From: Bacteroidia bacterium | Lineage (GTDB): Bacteria > Bacteroidota > Bacteroidia > 2-12-FULL-35-15 | Direction: 5' to 3' | Assembly: GCA_030654175.1 (NCBI GenBank) | Contig: JAURXZ010000024.1 | Coordinates: 248,001-312,000, forward strand | Length of the DNA stretch: 64,000 nt | Part shown: piece after piece, positions 44,628 to 54,262 of the stretch | How the letters are laid out: each line of letters opens with the position of its first letter | Position numbering within the stretch: the stretch's first letter is position 1 | Program-made: the position numbers and the translations under genes | The notes under the pieces: model-generated | The model's database searches: none | What the model was told of the DNA's origin: nothing | The model's input: the letters and a program-made list of their open reading frames with translations, nothing else

Positions 44628-46532
44628 ATGAGAATAATCACAACATTATCGTTCGGAATATTTCTATTATCCGCAAATGCACAAACAATGACCCCCGAAA
44701 TGCTACTGCAATTGGGAAAACTGAGCACAAATGGTATAACAAAAGATGGCAAGTCCATTGTTTACAGTGTTCGGAAATACAGTGTAGCAGAAGATAAGGC
44801 ATCAACCAAAAAATACATCATGCCGGTTTCAGGAGGCGATGCAACTGAAATAGAGAATACAGATGCCCTTTTTGTGAACGACCGCATTTCATCTGATGGA
44901 AAATATAGCATTTGCAGCAACGAAGTGAAGGTGAAAAATATATATGGAAAAGATGTATACCCTCAGCTCAAAAATTCGGATGTAATGATCTATGATAATC
45001 TTAATTACCGTCACTGGGACACTTGGGAGGATGGCTCTTTCGGACACGTATTTTTAAATACACTAAAAGATAAAAAAATTATAGACAGCATTGATATCAT
45101 GCCGAATGAAGCATTTGATTGTCCTCAAAAACCATTTGGTGGTGACGAAGACCTTATCTGGAGCCCCGATGGCAAACAAATACTGTATGTTACAAAAAAG
45201 AAATTCGGAAAGGATTATGCCTTGAGTACCAATACTGATATCTATTCCTATTCTGTGGAAACCGGTAAAACGGTTAATTTAACAGCAGGTATGGAAGGGT
45301 ACGATATGAAACCTGCGTATTCGTCAAAAGGGGATCTGGGTTTTTTAAGTATGAAAACCGATGGTTATGAATCAGATAAGAATGATATAGTTGTTGACAA
45401 CGGAACAGCTAAATTAAACCTTACAAAGGGGTGGGATGGAACTGTTGATGATTTCAAATGGAGTGCTGATGGAACAAAAGTATTCTTTACAGCTGCAACG
45501 GATGGTACTGTTCAGCTTTTTGTTGTTGACTATCCGGGTAATACAAAAAAATTGCCGGTTGTTAAACAGATCACCAAAGGCGATTTTGATGTTCGCGGAA
45601 TGGTTGGACAGGCAGGTAATACAATGATAGTAGAGATAACAGATATGAATCATGCTGCTGAAATTTATGCTGCCGATATAACTACAGGTCAAACCAAACA
45701 ACTGACCCATATTAATGATGCCGCCTATAAATCGATCAAACTTGGTAAAATTGAAAAACGTTATTTAACGGCTACTGACGGGCTTCCATTGTTGGTGTGG
45801 GTTATTTACCCTCCGAATTTTGATCCGACAAAAAAATATCCGACCTTACTGTATTGCCAGGGCGGACCGCAATCTCCTTTAACACAGTTTTATTCTTACC
45901 GTTGGAATTTCCAGCTGATGGCGGCAAACGGATACATCGTTGTAGCGCCCAACCGAAGAGGAATGCCGGGGCATGGTGTAAAATGGAATGAGCAGATCAG
46001 CCGCGATTACGGTGGGCAGAACATGAAAGATTATTTAATTTCCATTGATGAGTTATCAAAAGAGTCCTATGTTGATAAAACAAGATTAGGCTGTGTTGGC
46101 GCCAGTTTTGGTGGTTATTCTGTTTATTTTTTAGCCGGAATACACGAAAATCGTTTCAAAACATTTATTGCACACGATGGTATTTTTGATTGGAAAAGTA
46201 TGTATGGAACCACCGAAGAGATCTTTTTTGTAAACCAGGATCTTGGCGGACCATATTGGGAAAAAGATAATGTTGCAGCACAAAAGAGTTGCAACGAATT
46301 TAACCCGATCAATTTTGTAAAAAAATGGAACACACCCATGTTGATCATACAGGGAGGAAAAGATTACAGGGTGCCTATTGAGCAGGGGTTGGGGGCATTT
46401 CAGGCAGCACAGCTGTTAGGTATAAAAAGTAAATTGCTTTATTTCCCGAATGAAAATCATTGGGTGTTGAAAGATCATAATGGACTTGTTTGGCAGCATG
46501 AATTTTATAAATGGCTGAAAGAAACGATGTAG
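44628..46532 (+). CDS. S9-family serine peptidase (prolyl oligopeptidase / acylaminoacyl peptidase type)
   Basis: 634 aa, exported (signal ending SANAQ). The N-terminal part is a WD-like propeller with SPDGKQILYVT-type blades. The C-terminal alpha/beta-hydrolase carries Ser493 in GASFGGY, Asp579 in GGKDYRVP and His611 in NENHW, the complete triad, plus the oxyanion segment YCQGGPQS. Probably degrades peptides in the periplasm. The closely following gene (46595) starts 62 bp after the stop and could be co-transcribed. Confidence 0.95.
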   Translation: MRIITTLSFGIFLLSANAQTMTPEMLLQLGKLSTNGITKDGKSIVYSVRKYSVAEDKASTKKYIMPVSGGDATEIENTDALFVNDRISSDGKYSICSNEVKVKNIYGKDVYPQLKNSDVMIYDNLNYRHWDTWEDGSFGHVFLNTLKDKKIIDSIDIMPNEAFDCPQKPFGGDEDLIWSPDGKQILYVTKKKFGKDYALSTNTDIYSYSVETGKTVNLTAGMEGYDMKPAYSSKGDLGFLSMKTDGYESDKNDIVVDNGTAKLNLTKGWDGTVDDFKWSADGTKVFFTAATDGTVQLFVVDYPGNTKKLPVVKQITKGDFDVRGMVGQAGNTMIVEITDMNHAAEIYAADITTGQTKQLTHINDAAYKSIKLGKIEKRYLTATDGLPLLVWVIYPPNFDPTKKYPTLLYCQGGPQSPLTQFYSYRWNFQLMAANGYIVVAPNRRGMPGHGVKWNEQISRDYGGQNMKDYLISIDELSKESYVDKTRLGCVGASFGGYSVYFLAGIHENRFKTFIAHDGIFDWKSMYGTTEEIFFVNQDLGGPYWEKDNVAAQKSCNEFNPINFVKKWNTPMLIIQGGKDYRVPIEQGLGAFQAAQLLGIKSKLLYFPNENHWVLKDHNGLVWQHEFYKWLKETM

Positions 46533-46594
46533 TGTTTTTTTGTAAGGTGAGTTTTTCTGATTTCAATATTCTATAATTTTAAAACTTTGTAATA

Positions 46595-47590
46595 ATGAAA
46601 CAAGGAAAATTTATACCCTTAATTGTATTGGTTTTTTCAAGTGTTTTATTTTTTAATGCATGCAAGAAAGAGAAGGATGAAGTACCCGTAGTTACAACAC
46701 CGGCAGTCGCAGCCTGCGCTCCCGATACAGTGTTTAACCCCGGAACCACAACAGGCCCTCGTTTGATCTTTAAATTTAAATTTGACAGCACCCAGGTAAG
46801 GCTTAACAATGTGGGAGCTTCTTCTGCAATTCCGGCAGGCAATGCAGGCCAATCGCCAAAATTTAATTTAATGAGTCAACATTACATTGAATTGGCAGGT
46901 GATCTGGATTCTCTTGGACATGGCCAGGTGTTATATATTGGTGCCTCAACCACCACAGGCGGTGCAAATGCTATTAATTATTGTTCGTCAACAGTTACAA
47001 AAGAAGGAGATGTATTTTTCTCAAAACCTTTAAGTGAAATTACTCCCGGAAGTTATAAATGGCTGAGGGTTTCGCTTGCTTATCAAAATTATGATATTGA
47101 ATATAAAGCAAATGCAATTCCCGGAAATCATATCGGAACCGGAACAATAGCATCATTCATTGGTTATAAAACCTATATATCAAGTTATAAGATCAATGGT
47201 AATGCTTATGCACCATCAAACGCTGCAGGTGGTGTTGGCAATCACATACAAGGTTATTGGGGTTTTGAAACCAGTGTATTGGGCACCAATTATTTTGTTG
47301 ACGGACAGGCGCCTGCAGGCGCAACCACTGTTCCTAACCCTTTATTTGCTTCTTCACCCATACCTACAGGAAGCTGTGTGGTTACAGGGCAATTTGTGAA
47401 CAATACACAAACCAATACACCTCTTTTAATTTCAGGTACCGAAACACAGGATATTGTTATCACTGTTTCTTTATCTACAAATAAAAGTTTTGAGTGGCAC
47501 GAAATAACTGCCGATGGCTATTACCAACCCGAACTTGGTGAATATGTTGTGGATATGGGTATTCGCGGGCTTATTCCAATTGTACAGTAA
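46595..47590 (+). CDS. Lipoprotein of unknown function
   Basis: 331 aa. The lipobox NAC predicts lipidation at Cys23. The mature part is Gly/Asn/Thr-rich and beta-like (LIFKFKFDSTQVRLNN, then GTGTIASFIGYKTYISSYKING) with no domain I recognise. A Cys-rich start (PAVAACAPDTVFNPGTTTGP) is unusual. It is probably a surface or outer-membrane-attached protein transcribed with or after the S9 peptidase. No operon partner is visible downstream. Confidence 0.75.
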   Translation: MKQGKFIPLIVLVFSSVLFFNACKKEKDEVPVVTTPAVAACAPDTVFNPGTTTGPRLIFKFKFDSTQVRLNNVGASSAIPAGNAGQSPKFNLMSQHYIELAGDLDSLGHGQVLYIGASTTTGGANAINYCSSTVTKEGDVFFSKPLSEITPGSYKWLRVSLAYQNYDIEYKANAIPGNHIGTGTIASFIGYKTYISSYKINGNAYAPSNAAGGVGNHIQGYWGFETSVLGTNYFVDGQAPAGATTVPNPLFASSPIPTGSCVVTGQFVNNTQTNTPLLISGTETQDIVITVSLSTNKSFEWHEITADGYYQPELGEYVVDMGIRGLIPIVQ

Positions 47591-47626
47591 AAATATAAAC
47601 GCAGGAGTGATGCTTAACGTTCCGCT

Positions 47627-47664
47627 CGAAACGGTCATGTGCGCTGTCGTTTCGAGCGGAGTCG
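47627..47664. repeat. Palindrome CCGCTCGAAACG / CGTTTCGAGCGG
   Basis: Two 12-bp inverse arms with a short loop, followed by GTCGAGAA. It is a common intergenic motif type, downstream of the lipoprotein gene. Confidence 0.7.
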
Positions 47665-47761
47665 AGAAATTGTGGGAAGGTTAGAAGCTGTTTGAATAAA
47701 AATTAAACAAGCTCTTAAAGCCCAATAAAAGCTGCAAAATCCCCTTTCATTTGAGAATGCT

Positions 47762-47852
47762 GCGTTAGGGATTGCAGCGAAAATCCTTTTCTTTTTAGAA
47801 AAGATTGTAGCGGAAAGCCCGCCCTTTCTTTTTTAAGAAAGGAACGCCCAAA
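47762..47852 (+). repeat. Structured dispersed repeat, family A, copy 2
   Basis: Same order as copy 1: GCGTTAGGGATTG, stem CCTTTTCTTT / AGAAAAG, linker GATTGTAGCGGAAAGCCCGC, stem CCTTTCTT / AAGAAAGG, end AACGCCCAAA. It lies in the gap between the lipoprotein gene and the typA terminator. Confidence 0.85.
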
Positions 47853-47929
47853 TCAAAAAATTTCAGACAAATTATTTTTTTACTATCGATAAATTATGCA
47901 AACAGGTCACTTCCAGGGAATTACCAATA

Positions 47930-47964
47930 AAAAAGGCTATCTCAAAATTCTGAGATAGCCTTTT
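47930..47964 (-). terminator. typA terminator
   Basis: AAAAGGCTATCTCA and TGAGATAGCCTTTT form a 14-bp stem around AAATTC; A/T-runs on both sides. It is 20 bp after the typA stop. Confidence 0.85.
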
Positions 47965-47983
47965 AAAAATCTACTTATTCTAA

Positions 47984-49792
47984 CTACGAAACAAGTTTTT
48001 TCTCATTACGCTTGCGCTCAGTTTCATCTAAATACACCTTACGTAAACGGATAGATTTCGGAGTGATTTCAACATACTCATCACCTTGAATATACTCCAT
48101 TGCCTCTTCTAATGAAAAAGTAATTTTTGGAGCGATACGCATTTTATCATCTGTGCCGGAAGCACGCATGTTGGATAATTTCTTTTCTTTTGTGATGTTT
48201 ACCACAATATCATCCTGACGGTTGTTTTCACCGATCACCTGTCCGCAATAGATAGGGTCTCCTGCTTCAACAAAAAACTTGCCGCGGTCCTGTAATTTAT
48301 CAATTGAATAAGCAATAGAGGTGCCTTGTTCACCTGAAATTAAAACACCACTTCCACGGTTAGGAATAGTACCTCTCCATGGTTCGAATGCTTTAAAACG
48401 GTGCGCCATAATAGCCTCACCAGCAGTTGCAGTTAAAATATTGTTACGTAAACCAATGATACCACGTGATGGAATTTCAAATTCGATGTGGATCAAATCA
48501 CCTTTTGGCTCCATGATCTTTAGATCGCCTTTGCGTTGAGTAACATATTCAATTACTTTACCAGAAACCGGTTCAGGAACATCAACTGTTAAATATTCGA
48601 TCGGCTCACATTTTTTGCCATCAATTTCTTTGATAATAACCTGAGGTTGACCAACTTGAAGCTCATATCCTTCGCGTCTCATTGTTTCAATTAAAACAGA
48701 TAAGTGAAGAATACCACGTCCAAAAACAAGGTATGAATCAGCTGAATTGGTTTCTTCCACTTTTAGTGCAAGATTTTTTTCCAATTCTTTAAATAAACGG
48801 TCACGTAAGTGGCGGGAAGTAACAAATTTACCTTCTTTACCATAAAAAGGAGAGTTGTTGATGGTAAACAACATGTTCATTGTTGGCTCATCAATTGCAA
48901 TTGGAGTAAGTCCTTCCGGATTTTCAAAATCTGCGATAGTATCACCAATTTCGAATCCTTCAATACCTGTAATAGCAACAATTTCACCTGAATTAACTTC
49001 AGTTGCTTTTTGTTTACCCAATCCTTCAAATGTATATAATTCCTTAATGCGGGATTTAATAACAGTGCCATCACGTTTTACCAACGATACCGGCATGTTT
49101 TCTTTTATTGTTCCTCTTGAAACACGTCCTACTGCGATACGTCCAACGAAAGTTGAATAATCCAGAGAAGTGATCTGCATTTGCAATGTACCTTGTGCAC
49201 TTGGAACATTAGGGAAAAAATCAACGATCTGATCCAATAAATAAGTAATATCTGTAGTTGGATTTTTCCAATCAGCGCCCATCCAGCCTTGTTTTGATGA
49301 ACCGTAAACGGTTCTGAAATTCAATTGCTCTTCGGTAGCATCCAAATTGTAGAACAAGTCAAATACCTGGTCATGAACTTCATCCGGACGGCAGTTTGGT
49401 TTATCTACTTTATTAATAATAAGAATAACTGTTTTGCCTTGTGCCAACGCTTTTTGAGTCACAAAACGTGTTTGAGGCATAGGGCCTTCAAAAGCATCTA
49501 CCAATAGAACTACTCCATCAGCCATGTTTAAAACGCGCTCTACTTCACCTCCAAAGTCACTGTGGCCGGGAGTATCAATGATGTTGATCTTTGTTCCTTT
49601 GTAACGTACCGAAACGTTTTTAGCAAGAATCGTAATTCCACGTTCACGTTCAAGGTCATTGTTATCTAATATCAATTCGCCAGACTCTTCGTTTTCACGA
49701 AATAGTTTTCCGGTGTGTAAAATTTTGTCAACTAATGTTGTTTTGCCGTGGTCAACGTGGGCAATAATGGCAATGTTTCTAATGTTTTGCAT
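47984..49792 (-). CDS. typA: Ribosome-associated GTPase TypA/BipA
   Basis: 602-aa translational GTPase. The G motifs are [12 protein letters not shown] (G1), an RGITI switch I, DTPGHSDF (G3) and INKVDKP (G4). The EF-Tu-like domain II and the C-terminal EF-G-like domains follow ([25 protein letters not shown] and [16 protein letters not shown]). BipA assists late 50S assembly and stress adaptation. It is monocistronic with its own -7 box and terminator. Confidence 0.97.
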   Translation of the reverse strand: MQNIRNIAIIAHVDHGKTTLVDKILHTGKLFRENEESGELILDNNDLERERGITILAKNVSVRYKGTKINIIDTPGHSDFGGEVERVLNMADGVVLLVDAFEGPMPQTRFVTQKALAQGKTVILIINKVDKPNCRPDEVHDQVFDLFYNLDATEEQLNFRTVYGSSKQGWMGADWKNPTTDITYLLDQIVDFFPNVPSAQGTLQMQITSLDYSTFVGRIAVGRVSRGTIKENMPVSLVKRDGTVIKSRIKELYTFEGLGKQKATEVNSGEIVAITGIEGFEIGDTIADFENPEGLTPIAIDEPTMNMLFTINNSPFYGKEGKFVTSRHLRDRLFKELEKNLALKVEETNSADSYLVFGRGILHLSVLIETMRREGYELQVGQPQVIIKEIDGKKCEPIEYLTVDVPEPVSGKVIEYVTQRKGDLKIMEPKGDLIHIEFEIPSRGIIGLRNNILTATAGEAIMAHRFKAFEPWRGTIPNRGSGVLISGEQGTSIAYSIDKLQDRGKFFVEAGDPIYCGQVIGENNRQDDIVVNITKEKKLSNMRASGTDDKMRIAPKITFSLEEAMEYIQGDEYVEITPKSIRLRKVYLDETERKRNEKKLVS

Positions 49793-49837
49793 TTAAGTTT
49801 TTTATATAAAATTGTTAATTCCCCTTTTGGGGGATTG

Positions 49838-49845
49838 CAAAAGTA
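49838..49845 (-). promoter_or_regulatory. -7 element of typA
   Basis: Read on the minus strand: TACTTTTG, fitting TAnnTTTG, 46 bp before the typA ATG. The intervening leader can form a CCCCC/GGGG hairpin. Confidence 0.55.
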
Positions 49846-49975
49846 GTCATTTTTATTGACTTTTTAGGCATATTTCGCTATATATAATAACTGATATAAA
49901 ATATAAATGTGAATTCCGTTGCTAAGAACAGGTCAGGAATTGAAATATGCTTGTGTTTCGGAGGTGTAATTCATA

Positions 49976-50125
49976 TGTGATCCGGAGCCTTTTGTGAGGG
50001 ATCTTGTTTGGCAATGAGAACAGAGGCTTTAATAACAACAAGATCCTTGCAAAGGCTCGGGGTAATAGAAAGTGTGGAAGTGCTAAAAAAATAGAAAACT
50101 CCCATGCAATTGGGATTACCTAAAC
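49976..50125. repeat. Direct-repeat flank 1 around the S74 gene
   Basis: This tract and 52427-52582 share GGCAATGAGA, GGCTTTAATAACA, CAAGATCC and AAAACTC blocks in the same order, with end arms of GTCATCCCGAGC type. Similarity is clear but incomplete. The rest of 50126-50402 has no gene or other feature I recognise. Confidence 0.55.
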
Positions 50126-50402
50126 TCGATATGTATTTTAAACTATCTTATTATACTGTATTTTTTTATCCTCATATGTCATTTCAATAAACCATAATAC
50201 AAAATCAAAAAAATACTATTTGCGGTTAGTCTTATAAAAACAACCAAATATCGACATTTTTATTACATTTGCCTGCATATAAAAAAATGAAAGGAGAAGG
50301 CCATATGAAATAAAAAATTTTGATACAGGTAATTCACAATACCTTTTAAAAAAATTGTGATAAAACAATTTAATTTTTACTTTAATCACTAAAAAATAAA
50401 TT

Positions 50403-52418
50403 ATGAAACAAAAATTCAAATTAATTTCAGCCATAATCATTGCTGGTATTGCAATGACTTCTAATACCATCGCACAAACAAACATTACTGGTAGTGGCAC
50501 AAATAACTACGTTCTAAAATTTACTTCTACAGGTAGTACTGCCGGCAACTCCTCCATTTTTGACAATGGCAATGTCGGTATTGGAACGTTAGCGCCTGGA
50601 AAAAAAATCGATGTGAATGGGGATGCTCTTATTGGGGCAAGTGGCAGGGCGGCAGGCCATGCGTTTTTGTTTCTTGATGCGGGAAATGGTGCGGGAAATG
50701 AACCCCATTTTAGATTCTCCCAGAACACGGTATTAAAGGCACAAATCAAGTGGTCAGCAGACGCTGCTGGCGGCATTGATTTTTATACAGTTGGGACAGG
50801 GTCTTTTGTGAGATTTACAAATGCCGGCAACGTAGGAATAGGAATAATGGCACCTGCTCACAAACTCGATGTAAGCGGTAATATAAATGTAATTGGTGGC
50901 AGTGAATACAAGATTGGAGGCTCCACAGTAGTAAGGAATGATGGAACAGCCAATATTTTTTTAGGAGAGAATTCAGGAACACCTAATACAGGGTCTTACA
51001 ATACTTTTGTAGGCGTTTCAAGCGGGTGGACAAAAACAACAGGAGACAACAATACTTTGGTTGGTTTTTGCGCAGGTGCTAATACTACTGTTGTGAATTC
51101 TGCGGGCCAGAATACTTTTATCGGATCTAGTGCAGGCGGTTATAATACTACAGGAACAGAGAATGTTTATGTTGGTGTCACGACTGGTGCTTATAACAAC
51201 CAAGGAACATTTAATACTGTTGTGGGAAATAGGGCGGGATTGGGTGTCTGGACTGTTAGTAATTACAGTAATAACTCTTTTTTCGGATACCAATCTGGAG
51301 CTTTGACAACTAGCGGTAGTAACAATGTTTTTATGGGTTACCATGCAGGTCTCACTAATTCAACAGGGTCAGAGAATACTGCTAATGGAAAAGATGCGCT
51401 TTATTCTAACACCACCGGAAGCTCCAATACCGCTTTGGGTTTTCAAGCGGGTTATAATGGGGCAACTCATAGTCAATGCACGTTTATTGGCTCAGCTGCA
51501 ACGCTTACAACGAACCGCACCAATGTAACACTACTTGGATACGGTATAGTGGACGCTCAGTCTACGGGCAATGACCAAGTCTGTATAGGTAATACAGCCA
51601 TTACACAAGTCAGAGCACCAGCTGCAGTTACAGGATTTACTTCTTATTCTGATGCACGAGTTAAGACGAATATAAAAGAAAATGTTGTTGGTTTGGATTT
51701 TATTTTAAAACTAAAACCTAAAACATACAATGTGAGACCTCGTGAACTTCACAAGATATGGGGAACAGCCGATTCAGTGGTTAACAAAATGAATTTCAGC
51801 GAAACAGAAAAAACGGCTTGCATTGGATTTATAGCCCAGGAAGTGGAAAGGGCCGCTAAAGAAAGTGGTTTCAATTTCCCAGGAATAGATGTACCAAGAA
51901 ATAATAAAGAGGTTTATACGTTGCGTTATGTTGATTTTATAATGCCCATGATAAAAGGAATGCAGGAGCAACAAACAATGATAGATAGCTTAAAAACAAC
52001 TACTGCCTCATTGAAAAAGGACAAGGATCAACAGGATTCTGTTATCAGCGCTTTGAAAAAACAAATGGATCAATTCGCATCATTTGTTAATGCTCGTAAT
52101 CCTAATCAATTGCAGTCATTAGGAAACCTTACCGATGTTGAGCTGAGCGATAAGAATGTGGTGGTGCTTGACCAAAATGTTCCGAATCCATTTGCGGAAC
52201 AAACTACCATCTCTTATTATTTACCTGATAATGTTACCCGCGCCCAGATTATTTTCTTGGATCAATCAGGTAAGATCATCAAAGCTGTTGATTTAACAGA
52301 AAAAGGGAAAGGAACGTTGAATATATTTGCTAATGACCTATCAAACGGTATTTACACCTTTTCATTAATTATAGATGGACAAACCATTGAAACAAAGAAA
52401 ATGGTAAAGGCAAAATAA
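50403..52418 (+). CDS. T9SS-secreted protein with S74 intramolecular chaperone
   Basis: 671 aa with a signal peptide ending NTIAQ. The N-terminal third is Gly/Asn/Thr-rich with head-domain-like repeats (GNVGIGTLAPGKKIDVNG, then AGNVGIGIMAPAHKLDVSG). 190-390 is a low-complexity GN(T/N)-rich trimeric-like stalk. Residues 415-520 are a phage-type S74 intramolecular chaperone with SDARVKTNIKENVVGLDFILKLKPKTYN. A coiled-coil and a type A sorting tail (ending IYTFSLIIDGQTIETKKMVKAK) follow. The S74 domain self-cleaves in viral fibres. Here it may trimerise a surface fibre; whether it still cleaves is unknown. Confidence 0.85.
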   Translation: MKQKFKLISAIIIAGIAMTSNTIAQTNITGSGTNNYVLKFTSTGSTAGNSSIFDNGNVGIGTLAPGKKIDVNGDALIGASGRAAGHAFLFLDAGNGAGNEPHFRFSQNTVLKAQIKWSADAAGGIDFYTVGTGSFVRFTNAGNVGIGIMAPAHKLDVSGNINVIGGSEYKIGGSTVVRNDGTANIFLGENSGTPNTGSYNTFVGVSSGWTKTTGDNNTLVGFCAGANTTVVNSAGQNTFIGSSAGGYNTTGTENVYVGVTTGAYNNQGTFNTVVGNRAGLGVWTVSNYSNNSFFGYQSGALTTSGSNNVFMGYHAGLTNSTGSENTANGKDALYSNTTGSSNTALGFQAGYNGATHSQCTFIGSAATLTTNRTNVTLLGYGIVDAQSTGNDQVCIGNTAITQVRAPAAVTGFTSYSDARVKTNIKENVVGLDFILKLKPKTYNVRPRELHKIWGTADSVVNKMNFSETEKTACIGFIAQEVERAAKESGFNFPGIDVPRNNKEVYTLRYVDFIMPMIKGMQEQQTMIDSLKTTTASLKKDKDQQDSVISALKKQMDQFASFVNARNPNQLQSLGNLTDVELSDKNVVVLDQNVPNPFAEQTTISYYLPDNVTRAQIIFLDQSGKIIKAVDLTEKGKGTLNIFANDLSNGIYTFSLIIDGQTIETKKMVKAK

Positions 52419-52426
52419 TGGCCAAT

Positions 52427-52517
52427 GTCATCCCGAGCTTTTGCGAGTGGACCTTGCTTAGGCAATGAGATTACGGCTTTAATAACACCAAGATCCCTCG
52501 CAAAAGCTCGGGATGAC
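52427..52517. repeat. Direct-repeat flank 2 with hairpin arms, after S74 gene
   Basis: GTCATCCCGAGCTTTTGCGAG pairs with CTCGCAAAAGCTCGGGATGAC across an internal GGCAATGAGA...CAAGATCC segment. It is more intact than flank 1 at 49976-50125. Confidence 0.7.
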
Positions 52518-52547
52518 AGAATGATTAAGAAAAAGCCAAAAAACAGA

Positions 52548-52583
52548 AAACTCTCGTGCCAAATTGCATGGGAGTTTCCTGTT
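52548..52583 (+). terminator. Possible terminator of the S74 gene
   Basis: AAACTCTCGTGC and GCATGGGAGTTT (two wobble pairs) enclose CAAATT, followed by CCTGTTTT. The position, 130 bp after the stop and beyond the repeat, is acceptable for a terminator. Confidence 0.6.
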
Positions 52584-52773
52584 TTAACCTACTAATTCTT
52601 GCCTTTTTTATTTTCAATTAAGCTCTTACAAAACAAAAACTGCAACAAATAACAATTTCACACGTATTATAGTAATTATACCTTGGCATTTAGGTTGTTT
52701 GTCTATAAAAAAATCCATTTTTTTTATATATTTTCGCACTTGAATTTAAAAACTGCAATAAAATTAAATTATA

Positions 52774-54153
52774 ATGAAGTCTTTTCAAAAGCTTTTGCTT
52801 TTTCTTATTGTCTGTTTTGGTGTATTTAAAGCGAATGCTCAATCAGTTGGAGGAACGACATCCGGAGCAGCCATATACTGTGCGAATGCTAATTCCGGCT
52901 TTATAAATTTAGATACAAGTACCAGTAATGGTACAATTATACGTTGGGAAGCCTCCACAGACGGAGGTACCAATTGGCTTCCAATTTTTAATATTTCTAA
53001 CTCGCATAGTTATACTAACATTCCACAATCCACATGTTACAGGGCCGTTGTTAAAGACGGAGCTTTCCCTGAGGCAGTATCCTCTATGTCATGCATTGAT
53101 ATTTATCCACCAAGCGCAGGGGGCACCATTACAGGAGGGGGTGTCTTTTGTATAGTACCCGGAACCGGAGCAGGAACGCTAACATTATCAGGCTATACAG
53201 GGAGTATACTTTACTGGCAGGATTCAATTGCTGGCGACCCCTCTTGGGATTCTATACCTGGTACAACAAATTTTACACTAAGCTATTCCAATTTCACAGC
53301 AAATACATATTACCGGGTTGTGGTGAAAAACGGACCGACTCAATGTGCTTCAGATACCTCTTCAATAGCATCCTTCACTTTTGATTCACTTTCTGTTGCC
53401 GGAACCATAACAAGCAGCGATACGCTATGCCCCGGTATCGATATTGGCACCCTTTCATTAACAGGCAATGTTGGAGGGGTTTTAAACTGGTTATCTTCAA
53501 CAGACAACATTAACTGGACACCAATTTCAAACACCACCGCCTTACAAGCATACGATAGTTTACTTCAAACAACCTGGTACAAAGCGGTTACTCAAAACGG
53601 AAATTGCCCTACCGATACCTCTGCTTCTGTGGAATTAACCATTGTTCCCAACCTGGTAAGTGCAGGTAATGATACCACTATTTTTCTGGGGCAATCCATA
53701 CAATTAAATGGAACAGGAAACGGAACAGCCCTTTGGTCACCTATTGATGGCCTGGATAGCATCAACATTTTTAATCCTACTGCAACACCTACCGTTACAA
53801 CAACATACCTGCTTACCGTAACTGATAATAACTCCTGCATCAGTAAGGATAGTGTTTTAATTACCATAGACCTCCTGGAGTTTGATGGCACAATTACTAA
53901 TTTATTCACTCCAAACGGAGATGGAATAAACGATACCTGGCATATAAAGGACATTGAAAAATATCCTGAAAGCGAGGTTTTTGTCTATAATATTTATGGT
54001 AAACTGATTTATACAAAAAAGGGTTATACCAACGATTGGCAAGGAACTTATAATGGTGCTGAGGTACCTGACGGAACGTATTATTATGTGCTTCGTTTTG
54101 AGGATAATGATAAGATCTCAAAAGGCTCGTTGGATATATTGAGGAGCAAATAA
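52774..54153 (+). CDS. T9SS type B secreted protein with gliding-motility C-terminal domain
   Basis: 459 aa with signal peptide (KANAQS). Several SprB/Ig-like 'GxxxWxxSxxG' extracellular repeats cover about residues 35-330. The C-terminal type B signal (about 370-459) is TNLFTPNGDGINDTWHI, FVYNIYGKLIY, W..GTYNGAEVPDGTYYYVLRFED and KGSLDILR. Type B signals are recognised by T9SS for export. A PorP/SprF-type partner follows 110 bp downstream, the typical pairing of SprB-like and SprF-like proteins. Confidence 0.93.
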   Translation: MKSFQKLLLFLIVCFGVFKANAQSVGGTTSGAAIYCANANSGFINLDTSTSNGTIIRWEASTDGGTNWLPIFNISNSHSYTNIPQSTCYRAVVKDGAFPEAVSSMSCIDIYPPSAGGTITGGGVFCIVPGTGAGTLTLSGYTGSILYWQDSIAGDPSWDSIPGTTNFTLSYSNFTANTYYRVVVKNGPTQCASDTSSIASFTFDSLSVAGTITSSDTLCPGIDIGTLSLTGNVGGVLNWLSSTDNINWTPISNTTALQAYDSLLQTTWYKAVTQNGNCPTDTSASVELTIVPNLVSAGNDTTIFLGQSIQLNGTGNGTALWSPIDGLDSINIFNPTATPTVTTTYLLTVTDNNSCISKDSVLITIDLLEFDGTITNLFTPNGDGINDTWHIKDIEKYPESEVFVYNIYGKLIYTKKGYTNDWQGTYNGAEVPDGTYYYVLRFEDNDKISKGSLDILRSK

Positions 54154-54155
54154 TT

Positions 54156-54236
54156 TTGAGATATGAGTATTGAGATGTGAGTAATGAGAAGACTGAAGAG
54201 GTTTTTATCTCACCTCTCAATACTCATATCTCATTT
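54156..54236. repeat. Palindrome of GAGATATGAGTATTGAGATGT type
   Basis: Arms of TTGAGATATGAGTATTGAGATG type pair with CACCTCTCAATACTCATATCTCA with one or two mismatches. It occupies the spacer between the type B protein and the first PorP gene. Confidence 0.8.
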
Positions 54237-54262
54237 CTATTTAAAAATAAAGTATCGGTACA

